Origin: Euryarchaeota archaeon UBA552
GTDB taxonomy: Archaea > Thermoplasmatota > Poseidoniia > Poseidoniales > Thalassarchaeaceae
DNA: 64,000 nt
Reading direction: 5' to 3'
NCBI GenBank assembly: GCA_002499585.1
Contig: DAMH01000002.1
Coordinates: forward strand, 30,344 to 94,343
Shown here: piece by piece, positions 26,272 to 34,758 of the stretch
Numbering within the stretch: the first letter of the stretch is position 1
Layout: every line of letters begins with the position of its first letter
The notes under the pieces: generated by a model
Database searches by the model: none
What the model was told of the DNA's origin: nothing
What the model saw: the letters and a program-made list of their open reading frames with translations, nothing else
Position numbers and translations under genes: made by a program

Positions 26272-27452
26272 ACATTTGCCTCTTTCAAAAGTCCTTCAAC
26301 CCTTGCTGCAATGGCATCACCTACCTCGGATGTGGAACCATTCCCCCCTATATCGTAGGTCTTGGGACCTTCTGATGCTAAGTGTTGGGCGATCGCTTCT
26401 TGCAGAACATTTCCATAGAATTCTAAAGTTGGATCAGATTTTCTAATGGCCAAGTTCTCTAACATCAATTGTAGTGATGAAATCATCGCAATTGGATTCA
26501 CCCTATTCATTCCGGCGTGCTTGGGTGATGATCCATGCACTGGTTCAAACATCATGTGCCTGTCACCTAGGTTGGCAGAAGCAGCCATACCCATACCACC
26601 TTGAAGCACCGAAGCTAGATCTGTTGCTATATCCCCAAACATGTTGGGCAATACCACGACATCGAGATCTTCCGGATCTCTGACTAGCCACATTGTAAAA
26701 GCGTCGATGTAAGCTTCTTTTGCACCGATATCGGGGTATGAATTAGAGACTTCGCGAAACACCTTGCGGAATAGCTGACAACCTCTTAGCACGTTTGACT
26801 TGTCAACACACGTCACGCTCTGCGGGGTGCCAAATTTTGACGACCGTCTCTTTGCAAGATCGAAACAGAATCTGTGAATCCGCTCGCTCCCCATGCGTGA
26901 AATCGGCCTTGGGTCCCAGCGTACTTCTCCCTCCAGTCCCGGGAATTTTTCTATGACTAGCTTCTCGTCCCTCTCACCAATAGCAGATTGGGCCATCCTC
27001 CTCAACAGGGAATGGTAGAGTCCTTCTGTATTCTCTCTGACCATCACAAGGTCGACCAGGGAAGAATCCCATATTTTCTTGTATTTTCCGTGTACTTTGT
27101 GGTTCACACCATCGTACAACTTAACTGGTCTAACATTGGCATACAAGTCAAGGCCGGATCTCAACCCAAGAATCACCTCCCCACCAGCAACGTCGCCGTT
27201 GGGAAGTCTGGCATCCGGCCAACCAATGGCCCCCAGTAGGATCGCGTCGCTCTCATCCCGACAAATTTCAAACGAACCCTCCGGCCATTGCTCTCCGGTC
27301 TCCAGGTAGTGTTGACCACCGCATGGAATAACTCTGATGTCGAATTTGACGGTGCCGTTAACTTGGAAGACGTCTAACACTTTCAGTGCCTCGGCCATGA
27401 CTTCTCGGCCGGTCCCGTCTCCGGGGAGGGCGACAATGCGATACGCGGACAT
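26268..27452 (-). CDS. leuB: 3-isopropylmalate/homoisocitrate-type dehydrogenase
   Basis: A 394-residue beta-decarboxylating dehydrogenase. It begins RIVALPGDGTGREVM, has RSGLDLYANVRPVK near 97-110, the substrate-determining RENTEGLYHS near 138-147, and the metal-binding block MFGDIATDLASVLQGGMGMAAS. NAD specificity is suggested by the overall IPMDH type. The ENTEGLY form is shared by archaeal LeuB and homoisocitrate dehydrogenases rather than ELTGG-type bacterial LeuB, so leucine synthesis is likely but a related substrate cannot be excluded. No other leucine genes are adjacent. Confidence 0.88.
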   Translation of the reverse strand: MSAYRIVALPGDGTGREVMAEALKVLDVFQVNGTVKFDIRVIPCGGQHYLETGEQWPEGSFEICRDESDAILLGAIGWPDARLPNGDVAGGEVILGLRSGLDLYANVRPVKLYDGVNHKVHGKYKKIWDSSLVDLVMVRENTEGLYHSLLRRMAQSAIGERDEKLVIEKFPGLEGEVRWDPRPISRMGSERIHRFCFDLAKRRSSKFGTPQSVTCVDKSNVLRGCQLFRKVFREVSNSYPDIGAKEAYIDAFTMWLVRDPEDLDVVVLPNMFGDIATDLASVLQGGMGMAASANLGDRHMMFEPVHGSSPKHAGMNRVNPIAMISSLQLMLENLAIRKSDPTLEFYGNVLQEAIAQHLASEGPKTYDIGGNGSTSEVGDAIAARVEGLLKEANV

Positions 27453-27550
27453 CGTACCTCCCAGAATGGAACCCTACATCAAGCAACCCCTAGTTCTGTT
27501 TAGGGAAAGGATCCACATTGTTCATAGACGTCCATGCAGAATTGAACCTC

Positions 27551-28153
27551 ATGGGTGGGGACGGCACTGCTGGAAAAAAGAGCCCAATCGATCTTACTGG
27601 TTTACCTGAATCTGTAACACTGCTTTGCGACACCATGATCAGGATAGATCCCAACTGGAGCCTTGAAGAATGGCTTGATAGGTGTGCAAAAGAGGAACTT
27701 GAGTTGGCCGCATCTCACTTAGGAAGAGAGAAACTCAGATTGGAACAGAGATTGAGCAGAGTGAAGGACATTGCGAGGGATATGGGCAGAGATAACGAAA
27801 TGAATGCCCTAGTCAGGAACGATCCATTTCAGAGGAATTTGTTTGATGTATATGACGGAATTGAAACCACAACAAAGACCGATGTGGCTAAAATTCTGGA
27901 ATCCGCTGCCAATGAACATCCTCCAATCACTGACGACGATCCTATGCTAGCGATGATCTCGGCTAGAATCCTCGACATGGCCGAGCAAGCTTCTGCCAAC
28001 GGCTCTGACAGTATAACATGGGAGGAGGTCATATCAGAATTGATCCCGTCTGGATTGTTGGAGGAAGAGGTAGACGAAGCTATAGCCCATCTGGTCCAAA
28101 ATGGACAGCTAATCGAGTTTAGATTTGGGAATTTCTCCATAAATGACATATGA
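27551..28153 (+). CDS. Hypothetical protein with C-terminal winged-helix-like segment
   Basis: A 200-residue soluble, acidic protein of unknown family. The first half has a Leu- and Glu-rich helical stretch (SLEEWLDRCAKEELELAASH, then LRLEQRLSRVKDIARDM). The last 45 residues (ITWEEVISELIPSGLLEEEVDEAIAHLVQNGQLIEFRFGNFSI) have the helix-helix-wing rhythm of a winged-helix domain. The start may be 27551 (MGGDGTAG) or 27518. It is divergent from the dehydrogenase, and the NTPase gene follows 140 bases later. Function unknown. Confidence 0.6.
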   Translation: MGGDGTAGKKSPIDLTGLPESVTLLCDTMIRIDPNWSLEEWLDRCAKEELELAASHLGREKLRLEQRLSRVKDIARDMGRDNEMNALVRNDPFQRNLFDVYDGIETTTKTDVAKILESAANEHPPITDDDPMLAMISARILDMAEQASANGSDSITWEEVISELIPSGLLEEEVDEAIAHLVQNGQLIEFRFGNFSINDI

Positions 28154-28293
28154 TGTCTGTTTACCGAATCCGGAATATAAAGTGTAGAATATGGAATTTA
28201 AGATATAGCAACAATGGAAGAAGTTAATTCCTATATCCTCTCTACTAGCATACATACTGTGTGGCCTGAAGGTGCAGATTGGAGCGTCCATAA

Positions 28294-28878
28294 ATGGGAA
28301 TACATCCTAAGATAGGCATTACGGGACTTCCGAAGTCCGGCAAGTCTGCAGTTCTTGAGAAAGTAGTTAACATGATTACCAATGAACGGAAAGAGGAACG
28401 AAGAAGCCGTAATGATAGAACTCAAGGACAACCAATAATCGGTGGTATGAGAACAGAACCTATCTTGGAGGACGGAGTTAGAATCGGCTTCGAATGTGTA
28501 GATATCCTCACTGGGGATCGAGCAGTGATGGCACACAGAGACATAGACTCAAGAACTACGATCTTGGGGCTTGGCATCGATCCGACGGGTTTGGACAAGG
28601 TTGCAGTCCCTGCAATACAACGAACCATAGATACCTGCGAGATGCTTGTAATCGATGAAATAGGTAAGTTTTCTGTAGAGTCTGAAGCGTTTGTAAAGGC
28701 TGTTAGAGCCGCTCTTGAGTTCGACATGCCCACAGTCCTGACTCTTCACAAGAAATCTCGCCACCCCCTACTGCAAGACATAAGAAGAAGAGATGATGCA
28801 CGAATACTTGAGGTGACTCCGGTAAACAGAGCACTGCTCCCTTACAAAGTTCACAAACTGGTCAGAGAGACATATTGA
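28294..28878 (+). CDS. THEP1-like nucleoside-triphosphatase
   Basis: A 194-residue P-loop protein of the archaeal NTPase_1 (THEP1) family. It has Walker A GLPKSGKSAV near residues 11-20, the family segment GGMRTEPILEDGVRIGFECVDILTG near 49-73, and Walker B MLVIDEIGKFSVESEAFV near 114-131. Members hydrolyse NTPs slowly; their cellular role is not settled. Its stop codon overlaps a possible TTG start of the small membrane gene downstream. Confidence 0.85.
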   Translation: MGIHPKIGITGLPKSGKSAVLEKVVNMITNERKEERRSRNDRTQGQPIIGGMRTEPILEDGVRIGFECVDILTGDRAVMAHRDIDSRTTILGLGIDPTGLDKVAVPAIQRTIDTCEMLVIDEIGKFSVESEAFVKAVRAALEFDMPTVLTLHKKSRHPLLQDIRRRDDARILEVTPVNRALLPYKVHKLVRETY

Positions 28879-28916
28879 CCTTACTGATTGACAACCTAAA
28901 CCCCCTCCGACCACTC

Positions 28917-29291
28917 ATGCGGACACCCGCTGACCGTGCTCGGAACGTCCTCCTGGGATTCTCATTTGCACTTTCATTAGTCTTAGCACTTGGATTAAGG
29001 AGCAACGCCATTCAACCCTTCGACTGCATATCGGGTAGCTGTTCCTCATCGAATTTGCTGGCTTTCATATTTACATTTTTGATAATCATGTCACTGTATG
29101 TAAGGTGGTCTTTGAATTCGGCTAGAGATGGCCACGCAAACAATTACTGGCTATCCGTCTTCGTGGACATAGACGAAAGGGATCTCTGGCACAGGCTTGA
29201 ACAGGAGAGGATCGAGTCGAATGACATAGACAGGATTTCAGATGCATGGGCTCAATTAGAGGCCGGCATCGTAGATGATGAGACGGAGTGA
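28917..29291 (+). CDS. Small two-span membrane protein, unknown
   Basis: From the ATG at 28917 (MRTPADRARN) the product has 124 residues; a TTG at 28875 overlapping the NTPase stop would give 138. Two hydrophobic spans are visible (LLGFSFALSLVLALGL and LLAFIFTFLIIMSLYV), followed by an acidic cytoplasmic-type tail with Trp residues. Two Cys (DCISGSC) lie between the spans. No family recognised. It is the third gene of a run ending at GcvH. Confidence 0.6.
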   Translation: MRTPADRARNVLLGFSFALSLVLALGLRSNAIQPFDCISGSCSSSNLLAFIFTFLIIMSLYVRWSLNSARDGHANNYWLSVFVDIDERDLWHRLEQERIESNDIDRISDAWAQLEAGIVDDETE

Positions 29292-29334
29292 GCAAGCGAA
29301 ACCTTGACCCCCTCATCCCCCTCCGCGAAATTAT

Positions 29335-29715
29335 ATGTCATCCATACCCGAAGGCCTCAGTTACACCGCCGAACACGAATGGGTTCGAATAGAGAATGAA
29401 GTTGCAACAATCGGCGTGACTGACTATGCACAGGATGCTTTGACAGATGTTGTATGGGTCGAATTACCGGTGATTGGAGATGTAGTCAAATCAATGGAGG
29501 CGTTTGCGAGCGTCGAATCTGTCAAATCCGTATCTGAGATATATGCACCTCTATCCGGAGAGGTTGTAGAAGTCAATGACAATCTTGAAACAGCGCCAGA
29601 AACAATCAACTTGGATCCCTATGGAGAGGGTTGGATTTGCAAAATCAAATTAGACACTGATGACCTTTCAGGATTAATGAATCACGAGAAATACAGAGAA
29701 TTGCTCGGTGAATAG
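29335..29715 (+). CDS. gcvH: Glycine cleavage system H protein
   Basis: A 126-residue lipoyl carrier that shuttles the aminomethyl group in glycine cleavage. The lipoylated lysine is Lys64 in ASVESVKSVSE; the N-terminal HEWVRIENEVATIGVTDYAQD and C-terminal GEGWICKIK match the family. GcvP, GcvT and lipoate ligase genes are not seen nearby. RNase HI starts 3 bases after its stop, suggesting co-transcription. Confidence 0.95.
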   Translation: MSSIPEGLSYTAEHEWVRIENEVATIGVTDYAQDALTDVVWVELPVIGDVVKSMEAFASVESVKSVSEIYAPLSGEVVEVNDNLETAPETINLDPYGEGWICKIKLDTDDLSGLMNHEKYRELLGE

Positions 29716-29718
29716 TCG

Positions 29719-30249
29719 ATGGTTTCCACCTACCTGTATGTTGACGGGTCATGCAGGGAAAATAGGAACGTAAACAGCGAAACAATCGCGGGTTGGGGTG
29801 TCTGCGTTGTTAAGGGAGACTCTGGTACTGGTAAAGGACAAGGGGAAATAGTCAGGGAGATGAGTGGCCGAGTCATAACTGATCCGGATTCATCGGAGTA
29901 CATCGGAGCATTGGTTGGATCCAACAATACTGCTGAGCTAACTGCAATTGCCCATGCACTTAGATGGATCCTTATCGACGGAAAAAACGATTCTGTAACA
30001 ATAAAATCTGATTCGCAGTACGCGTCCAATCTAACCTCCGGACTATGGAAACCCAAAGCGAATAAGGAGTTAGTGACGAGGGTAAGGAGATTATGGTTGG
30101 AGTGCCAATCTATTAGATCAGTCAGAATAGAGCACATAAGGGCGCACAGAGGCCACAGGTGGAACGAACGTGCCGACCATCTCGCCTTCAGAGCCATGGA
30201 AGGCAGGAACCCCGAGCCTTTGCAATTTTGGAAGCCCGGCTCTCGCTAG
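29719..30249 (+). CDS. rnhA: Ribonuclease HI
   Basis: A 176-residue RNase H fold that cuts RNA in RNA-DNA hybrids. The catalytic acids are visible: Asp9 (LYVDGSC), Glu73 (NNTAELTAI), Asp98 (IKSDSQYA) and Asp153 (ERADHLA), with HIRAHRGHRWNE before the last. An RNase HI in addition to the usual archaeal RNase HII is common in some lineages. It would remove primers made by the PriL/PriS primase. Confidence 0.93.
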   Translation: MVSTYLYVDGSCRENRNVNSETIAGWGVCVVKGDSGTGKGQGEIVREMSGRVITDPDSSEYIGALVGSNNTAELTAIAHALRWILIDGKNDSVTIKSDSQYASNLTSGLWKPKANKELVTRVRRLWLECQSIRSVRIEHIRAHRGHRWNERADHLAFRAMEGRNPEPLQFWKPGSR

Positions 30250-30654
30250 TTAGGATTCCCTCAAATAACCTACACTTAGCAGCGCATATGTACCTTGAAG
30301 TATCATCAAACATCCAATTAAATTCAGAATGAGACCGCCTGCAGGGGGTATGGAAATTTGCTCCGCAAAGGTCCATGTAAATGCAATAGTTAGAAATCCA
30401 GATACAGTAATCCTCAATCCACTTCCCCGGACATCTTTCCAGAGATTTAGCCATGGAACAATACCATATGTTTCAAATTTCCATTTGTACCAAGCAATGT
30501 AAATCAGTGAAATTGAGATTAACCCGGTGACTCCCACAGAGAAGGAAGCATCGTTCCACGGACCGGCCGGCGCCTTTTCTAAGAACAATACATTCGCCAT
30601 CAAAATCCCGCCTAAAATCAGAGGAATCCCCCATGACGAAGAGGAACCGTTCAT
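30250..30654 (-). CDS. Four-span membrane protein, unknown
   Basis: A 134-residue hydrophobic protein with about four spans: LILGGILMANVLFL, VGVTGLISISLIYIAW, ITVSGFLTIAFTWTF and LILNLIGCLMILQGTYALLS. Between spans two and three is KWKFETYGIVPWLNLW. No family is recognised. Its stop abuts the rnhA stop in convergent orientation. Confidence 0.65.
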   Translation of the reverse strand: MNGSSSSWGIPLILGGILMANVLFLEKAPAGPWNDASFSVGVTGLISISLIYIAWYKWKFETYGIVPWLNLWKDVRGSGLRITVSGFLTIAFTWTFAEQISIPPAGGLILNLIGCLMILQGTYALLSVGYLRES

Positions 30655-30740
30655 GCCCGTCGGTATGCGGCTTAGTTCATGACATCACGGGTCGAGGGGG
30701 CATAACGGACATTCATACGGTAATCAGTTGGTCCACGCAC

Positions 30741-31019
30741 ATGCGGGACATATTAGCTCCATTGCATGATCACAAAGGGCGCAGGACCCCGAGTGAAGCC
30801 TCAAGGGCTTATTTCTTGTTGGTAATGGTCATGAGTGTTACAGTGGGCTATAATGCCGCAAAGGGAAACCTCCTTCTTGGAGCAGCATGCAGCCTCGGGA
30901 TAGCAACAATGCTCCTGAATGTGGGTTGGCTGATCCTAAATACCATCGGAGAGACCAGAACCTCAGTCGCCTTGACAGGAGCAGTTACCCGCATGAATGA
31001 TATGGATGAAGAGGAATAA
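30741..31019 (+). CDS. Small two-span membrane protein, unknown
   Basis: From the ATG at 30741 (MRDILAPLHDHKG) the product has 92 residues; a longer frame from 30633 runs antisense into the neighbouring membrane gene and is less likely. Spans are YFLLVMVMSVTVGYNAA and LLLGAACSLGIATMLLNVGWLIL, followed by a short acidic tail (MNDMDEEE). It precedes the acetyltransferase by 6 bases, so they are probably co-expressed. Confidence 0.6.
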   Translation: MRDILAPLHDHKGRRTPSEASRAYFLLVMVMSVTVGYNAAKGNLLLGAACSLGIATMLLNVGWLILNTIGETRTSVALTGAVTRMNDMDEEE

Positions 31020-31025
31020 CCTCCC

Positions 31026-31478
31026 ATGATCGTGCAGTACCGTTGGCTTGATTCCCTCGATGATGCTCACATTGATCTAAGATTCCGAGTCCTGAGAATC
31101 GGAAGACCCAAGAAAACAGCTCTATATCCGGGAATTGACGATGATCCCAGAACTAAATTCATCGGGGCTTTCTTGGGAGCTAAGATGGTTGGATGTGCCA
31201 CGATACAGTACGACCCCAAAGCCGATGCAAGATTAAGGATAAGAGGCATGGCAGTAGATTCTGAATATAGAAACAGGGGAATCGGATCAAAAATAGTTCG
31301 AATGATTCAAAATTATGCAGAGGAAATGGAAACAGGATTGTGGTGCAACGCGAGGATTAAAGCCGTCACGATGTATCAACGCGCTGGCTTCAATATCACT
31401 TCAGATCTTTTTGAAATAGAGAGTGTCGGACCCCATTTTGAGGTTCGATGGAACCCAAATAATAGAGTTACGGAATGA
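31026..31478 (+). CDS. GNAT-family N-acetyltransferase
   Basis: A 150-residue acetyl-CoA-dependent transferase. The acetyl-CoA loop is EYRNRGIGSKIVRMI near residues 79-93, preceded by the beta-4 strand LRIRGMAVD; AVTMYQRAGF near 117-126 is the usual C-terminal part. The substrate is unknown. A hotdog thioesterase gene follows 8 bases downstream. Confidence 0.85.
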   Translation: MIVQYRWLDSLDDAHIDLRFRVLRIGRPKKTALYPGIDDDPRTKFIGAFLGAKMVGCATIQYDPKADARLRIRGMAVDSEYRNRGIGSKIVRMIQNYAEEMETGLWCNARIKAVTMYQRAGFNITSDLFEIESVGPHFEVRWNPNNRVTE

Positions 31479-31486
31479 GTTGAATT

Positions 31487-31912
31487 ATGGCTAAAATAAG
31501 TTCAGAAACACTAGAAAAATACCAGATCGGTGCGATGATGGAGAGAGTGAACAGCGTACCAATGATGCACACCCTCAATTTGGAAATTACAGGATTGGAG
31601 CATGGGGAATGTACTGCGAGGGTCCCAAGAGAAAAGAAATGGGATGGCATCTACCAGACCATGCATGGCGGCATACTCGCAACCATCGCTGACTCGGTTA
31701 CATGCTGGGCCATACTGACTGTGATCGGTGCTAGTCAAAAGGTTGCAACAACGGATTTCAACATAAGATTCCTGAGACCCTGCCTCACGGATGCAATGTG
31801 TAAGGCAAGGGTTGTAAAGATCGGTAAGCGACTGTGCGTAGCTGAAGCAGACATATTTGACGTTGAAGGCAAAAAAGTCGCTGTTGCCCAAGCGACATAC
31901 GCGAGGATCTGA
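31487..31912 (+). CDS. PaaI-like hotdog thioesterase
   Basis: A 141-residue hotdog-fold acyl-CoA thioesterase. The helix-start motif MHGGILATIADSVTCWAI near residues 58-75 carries the catalytic-region Gly-Gly and the Asp, and TTDFNIRFLRPC near 87-98 is the beta strand that follows. Members hydrolyse aryl- or acyl-CoA esters. It ends just before tRNA-Cys, which is on the opposite strand. Confidence 0.87.
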   Translation: MAKISSETLEKYQIGAMMERVNSVPMMHTLNLEITGLEHGECTARVPREKKWDGIYQTMHGGILATIADSVTCWAILTVIGASQKVATTDFNIRFLRPCLTDAMCKARVVKIGKRLCVAEADIFDVEGKKVAVAQATYARI

Positions 31913-31956
31913 GTGGAAGGCCGATCTAAGTGACCATTAGATATGTGAAATTTAGT

Positions 31957-32030
31957 TGGAGCACGAGCCGGGATTTGCACCCGGGTCCACGGATCTGCAG
32001 TCCGTTGCATAGCTACTCTGCCACTCGTGC
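31957..32030 (-). tRNA. tRNA-Cys (GCA), CCA encoded
   Basis: Minus-strand cloverleaf. Acceptor GCACGAG (from 32030) pairs perfectly with CTCGTGC (31967-31961), followed by the tRNA-Cys identity base U73 (31960) and an encoded CCA (31959-31957). The anticodon stem ACGGA/UCCGU encloses CUGCAGA, giving anticodon GCA. The T stem is perfect (CCGGG/CCCGG). Two oddities: the T loop reads UGCAAAU, with G at position 55, and the D loop (AGUAGCUA) lacks the GG pair. The stems argue for a working gene. Confidence 0.93.
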
Positions 32031-32111
32031 CTAAACCTCCCAGCATACTTTTCGGTTTCAACACTTCCCGACTAAAGATTTCTCTGCTCGCCAAAGAATA
32101 CCTTCTTGGGC

Positions 32112-33281
32112 ATGAAGCAGAACCACATCATCATGCCCGGCGTCGCTACCCGGTTCGATGACCTCGGAGTTGGTTTCGCTCCTTACCTTCAACCACCACC
32201 GGAGGGTGTGATTAGATGGACGGTGGGAGAGCCTGGATTCGAGACCCCAGACCCAGTAATTTCTACTGCAATCAGCGAACTCAAGGCAGGAAAGACGAAA
32301 TATACTCGTGGTCAAGGCTCCATCAAACTGTGTGAGGCCGTTTCGTCCCATCTAATGAGTACCAGCGGGATATCATACTCCTCAGAAAACATAGTGATAA
32401 CACCGGGTGCTAAGCAAGCCTTGTTGTATGCATACATGACTACTCTGAATCCCGGTGATGAAGCGATATTGCTGACGCCGTGCTGGGCAAGTTATGAACC
32501 GATGATTTCCATCATAGGAGCCACTCCAGTCAACATTCCCGTTAACCGCACTAATTTTCATCCCGATATCGGCGCAATCCGCTCCGCTGTGACCGACAAA
32601 ACTCGGTCGATAATGGTCAATTCACCATGCAATCCAACTGGGGCAGTGTACACCAGACAGGAAATAGAAGAGATAGTTGCGATTGCAGTCGAACACGACC
32701 TATGGATAATTTCCGATGAAATATACTCTCGATTGATTTGGAATGGAACTGACCATGTCTCTCCTGCAACCATTGAAGGAGGATTAGATAGAACCATAGT
32801 TATCAGTGGATGGTCAAAAACATGGGCGATGACAGGAATGAGAATAGGTTTCCTTGCTGGCCCCTCTAATGCGGCAAAGGCCGCGGTAAAATGTCAGGCA
32901 AATTCAGCATCACACGTCCCCACATTCATGATGGAGGCTGCCAGGGCAGCACTAGATTGCGATGATTATGTGGATGATTTTGCCGATGCTTATCGTAAAA
33001 GAAGAGATATGATGCTTAGAGGCCTTGGTGATATACCGGGACTAAGGATCGTAGACCCGGAAGGAGCCTTCTATCTATTTGTAGACGTAACTGGAACAGG
33101 AATGACCGATGTAGAATTTGCAGACAGGGCATTGGAGGCGGGAGTGCAACTAATTCCAGCTTCCCTTATCACCCACGGTGAGGGGTTTGTCAGAATCTCA
33201 TATGCCGCACCAGAAGAGGATATCAAAGAGGGAATTTCAAGATTGAGATTATGGCTACTAGGTGATTCAAAAACCGACTGA
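32112..33281 (+). CDS. Class I/II pyridoxal-phosphate aminotransferase
   Basis: A fold-type I aminotransferase of about 389 residues in the aspartate aminotransferase group. Visible marks are VGEPGFETPDPV near 36-47, the NSPCNPTGAVYT block near 169-180, SDEIYSRL with the ring-contacting Asp and Tyr, the Schiff-base lysine in SGWSKTWAMTGMRIG near 231-245, and a late Arg (GFVRISYA) that binds the substrate carboxylate. The exact amino donor is not predictable. ATG at 32112 (MKQNHI) is used; MPGVATRF nine codons on is also possible. Confidence 0.9.
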   Translation: MKQNHIIMPGVATRFDDLGVGFAPYLQPPPEGVIRWTVGEPGFETPDPVISTAISELKAGKTKYTRGQGSIKLCEAVSSHLMSTSGISYSSENIVITPGAKQALLYAYMTTLNPGDEAILLTPCWASYEPMISIIGATPVNIPVNRTNFHPDIGAIRSAVTDKTRSIMVNSPCNPTGAVYTRQEIEEIVAIAVEHDLWIISDEIYSRLIWNGTDHVSPATIEGGLDRTIVISGWSKTWAMTGMRIGFLAGPSNAAKAAVKCQANSASHVPTFMMEAARAALDCDDYVDDFADAYRKRRDMMLRGLGDIPGLRIVDPEGAFYLFVDVTGTGMTDVEFADRALEAGVQLIPASLITHGEGFVRISYAAPEEDIKEGISRLRLWLLGDSKTD

Positions 33282-33395
33282 CCAACACTCAACCCAAATC
33301 AAATGACATTGGGCTCGAAATTCACATCTGTGGATGCCTCAGGAGACTTAACAAGAGAATTCCGATAAGGTACCACTAATTCTGGGGAGTCTGTC

Positions 33396-33788
33396 ATGGT
33401 CAATGCGCACGGCAAGCATGTATTTGCAGATTATACCGGATATCAATACGATGACAAATCAGATGGAGAAAAAATTCTGGAAATTATCCTTGAAGGTGTA
33501 GAAGAGGCGGAAGTGAGACAGGTTCATTCGCATGTTGAGGAGTTTGATGGAGACCTCTCACCACCAGGATTTGCCGCTGTCGTTTTGATAGATGAATCCC
33601 ATGTCACTGCCCATTGTTATTATGACAATGGCTGGCTTGCAGTCGATGCATTCACATGCGGCGGCGGTAACCCGGACTTAATTATCGATCACATTCAAGC
33701 CCGGTTGGAGGAGAAGATGCCGAGTCTGAGGTTAATGAGGAGGGAAACAGTATCTCGATTCCTTCACGACCGTAGTGATTCAAAGTAA
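33396..33788 (+). CDS. speH: S-adenosylmethionine decarboxylase proenzyme
   Basis: A 130-residue proenzyme of the bacterial/archaeal SpeH type. Self-cleavage before Ser68 in DESH would make the pyruvoyl group; His69 and Cys88 (DAFTCGGG) are the other expected catalytic residues. It provides the aminopropyl donor for spermidine. Deoxyhypusine synthase, which consumes spermidine, follows 17 bases downstream, so supply and use are encoded together. Confidence 0.93.
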   Translation: MVNAHGKHVFADYTGYQYDDKSDGEKILEIILEGVEEAEVRQVHSHVEEFDGDLSPPGFAAVVLIDESHVTAHCYYDNGWLAVDAFTCGGGNPDLIIDHIQARLEEKMPSLRLMRRETVSRFLHDRSDSK

Positions 33789-33805
33789 TAACGAGGGAAT
33801 CGATA

Positions 33806-34750
33806 ATGAGGGACTTCATCCAACGTCATTTCAAACATTTCAACGCCGGTGCATTAGCAGACTGCATAGAATCATTGAGGGACTTCTTGGATAATGGCGG
33901 CCGATTAATGATCACACTAGCAGGAGCCATGTCAACGGCCAAGATAGGAAGATCTCTTGCTCCGGCCATAAGATCTCAGAAAATCCATGCAATATGTTGC
34001 ACAGGCGCTAATCTCGAGGAGGATTTGTTCAATTTGGTCGCTAGCTCAGATTATGAGCGGATTCCAAATTGGCGGGAAATTACCCCTAAAGAGGATAATG
34101 AACTTCACATGCGAGGAATGAACAGAGTAACGGATGTAGCAATACCGGAATTGGAGGCTGTCAGATACGTCGAAGAGAAAATACTACCGCTATGGAAGGA
34201 CGCTGAAGCGGCTCAAGACAGGAGATTCCCGCACGAGTATATTTACGACTTGATATTACACGGTGATTTGGAATTCGATATTAACCCAGAAGACTCATGG
34301 TTGGTTGCTGCTGCAGATGCGAACTTACCGATATTCACCCCCGGATGGGAGGATTCAACCCTCGGAAACATATTGGTGGCACGGGTCATTGATCTGACCA
34401 TAGCATCTCAAGACATAGTATTGGGAGGATTGCATGCAATGCAAGCACTGGCTGATTGGTATCGGGAGGATGACTCTCCGACAGGGCTCCTCCAGATAGG
34501 AGGAGGCATAGCAGGCGATTTCCCGATATGTGTAGTCCCAATGCTACGGCAAGATGTCGGCATCGAGGTTGATCTTTGGTCATGGTTCGCTCAAATTTCG
34601 GAATCTAGGCCCTCATTTGGAGGATACTCCGGGGCACCGACCTCTGAGAAAATAAGTTGGGGTAAGATTTCTCCCAGCACACCTACGTTTGTAGTGGAGT
34701 CAGACGCCACACTAGTGCTCCCCCTAATTCTGGAATCCATTTTGGAATAG
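33806..34750 (+). CDS. dys: Deoxyhypusine synthase
   Basis: A 314-residue NAD-dependent enzyme that transfers the aminobutyl part of spermidine to a lysine of aIF5A. The catalytic lysine lies at Lys287 in SEKISWGKIS, preceded by SFGGYSGAP; other blocks are MITLAGAMSTAKIG near 35-48, CCTGANLEEDLFNL near 64-77, and SWLVAAADANLPIFTPGWEDS. The variant around the Lys (EKISWGK rather than EAVSWGK) is conservative. aIF5A itself is not in the window. Confidence 0.92.
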   Translation: MRDFIQRHFKHFNAGALADCIESLRDFLDNGGRLMITLAGAMSTAKIGRSLAPAIRSQKIHAICCTGANLEEDLFNLVASSDYERIPNWREITPKEDNELHMRGMNRVTDVAIPELEAVRYVEEKILPLWKDAEAAQDRRFPHEYIYDLILHGDLEFDINPEDSWLVAAADANLPIFTPGWEDSTLGNILVARVIDLTIASQDIVLGGLHAMQALADWYREDDSPTGLLQIGGGIAGDFPICVVPMLRQDVGIEVDLWSWFAQISESRPSFGGYSGAPTSEKISWGKISPSTPTFVVESDATLVLPLILESILE

Positions 34751-34758
34751 CCAAGTGT

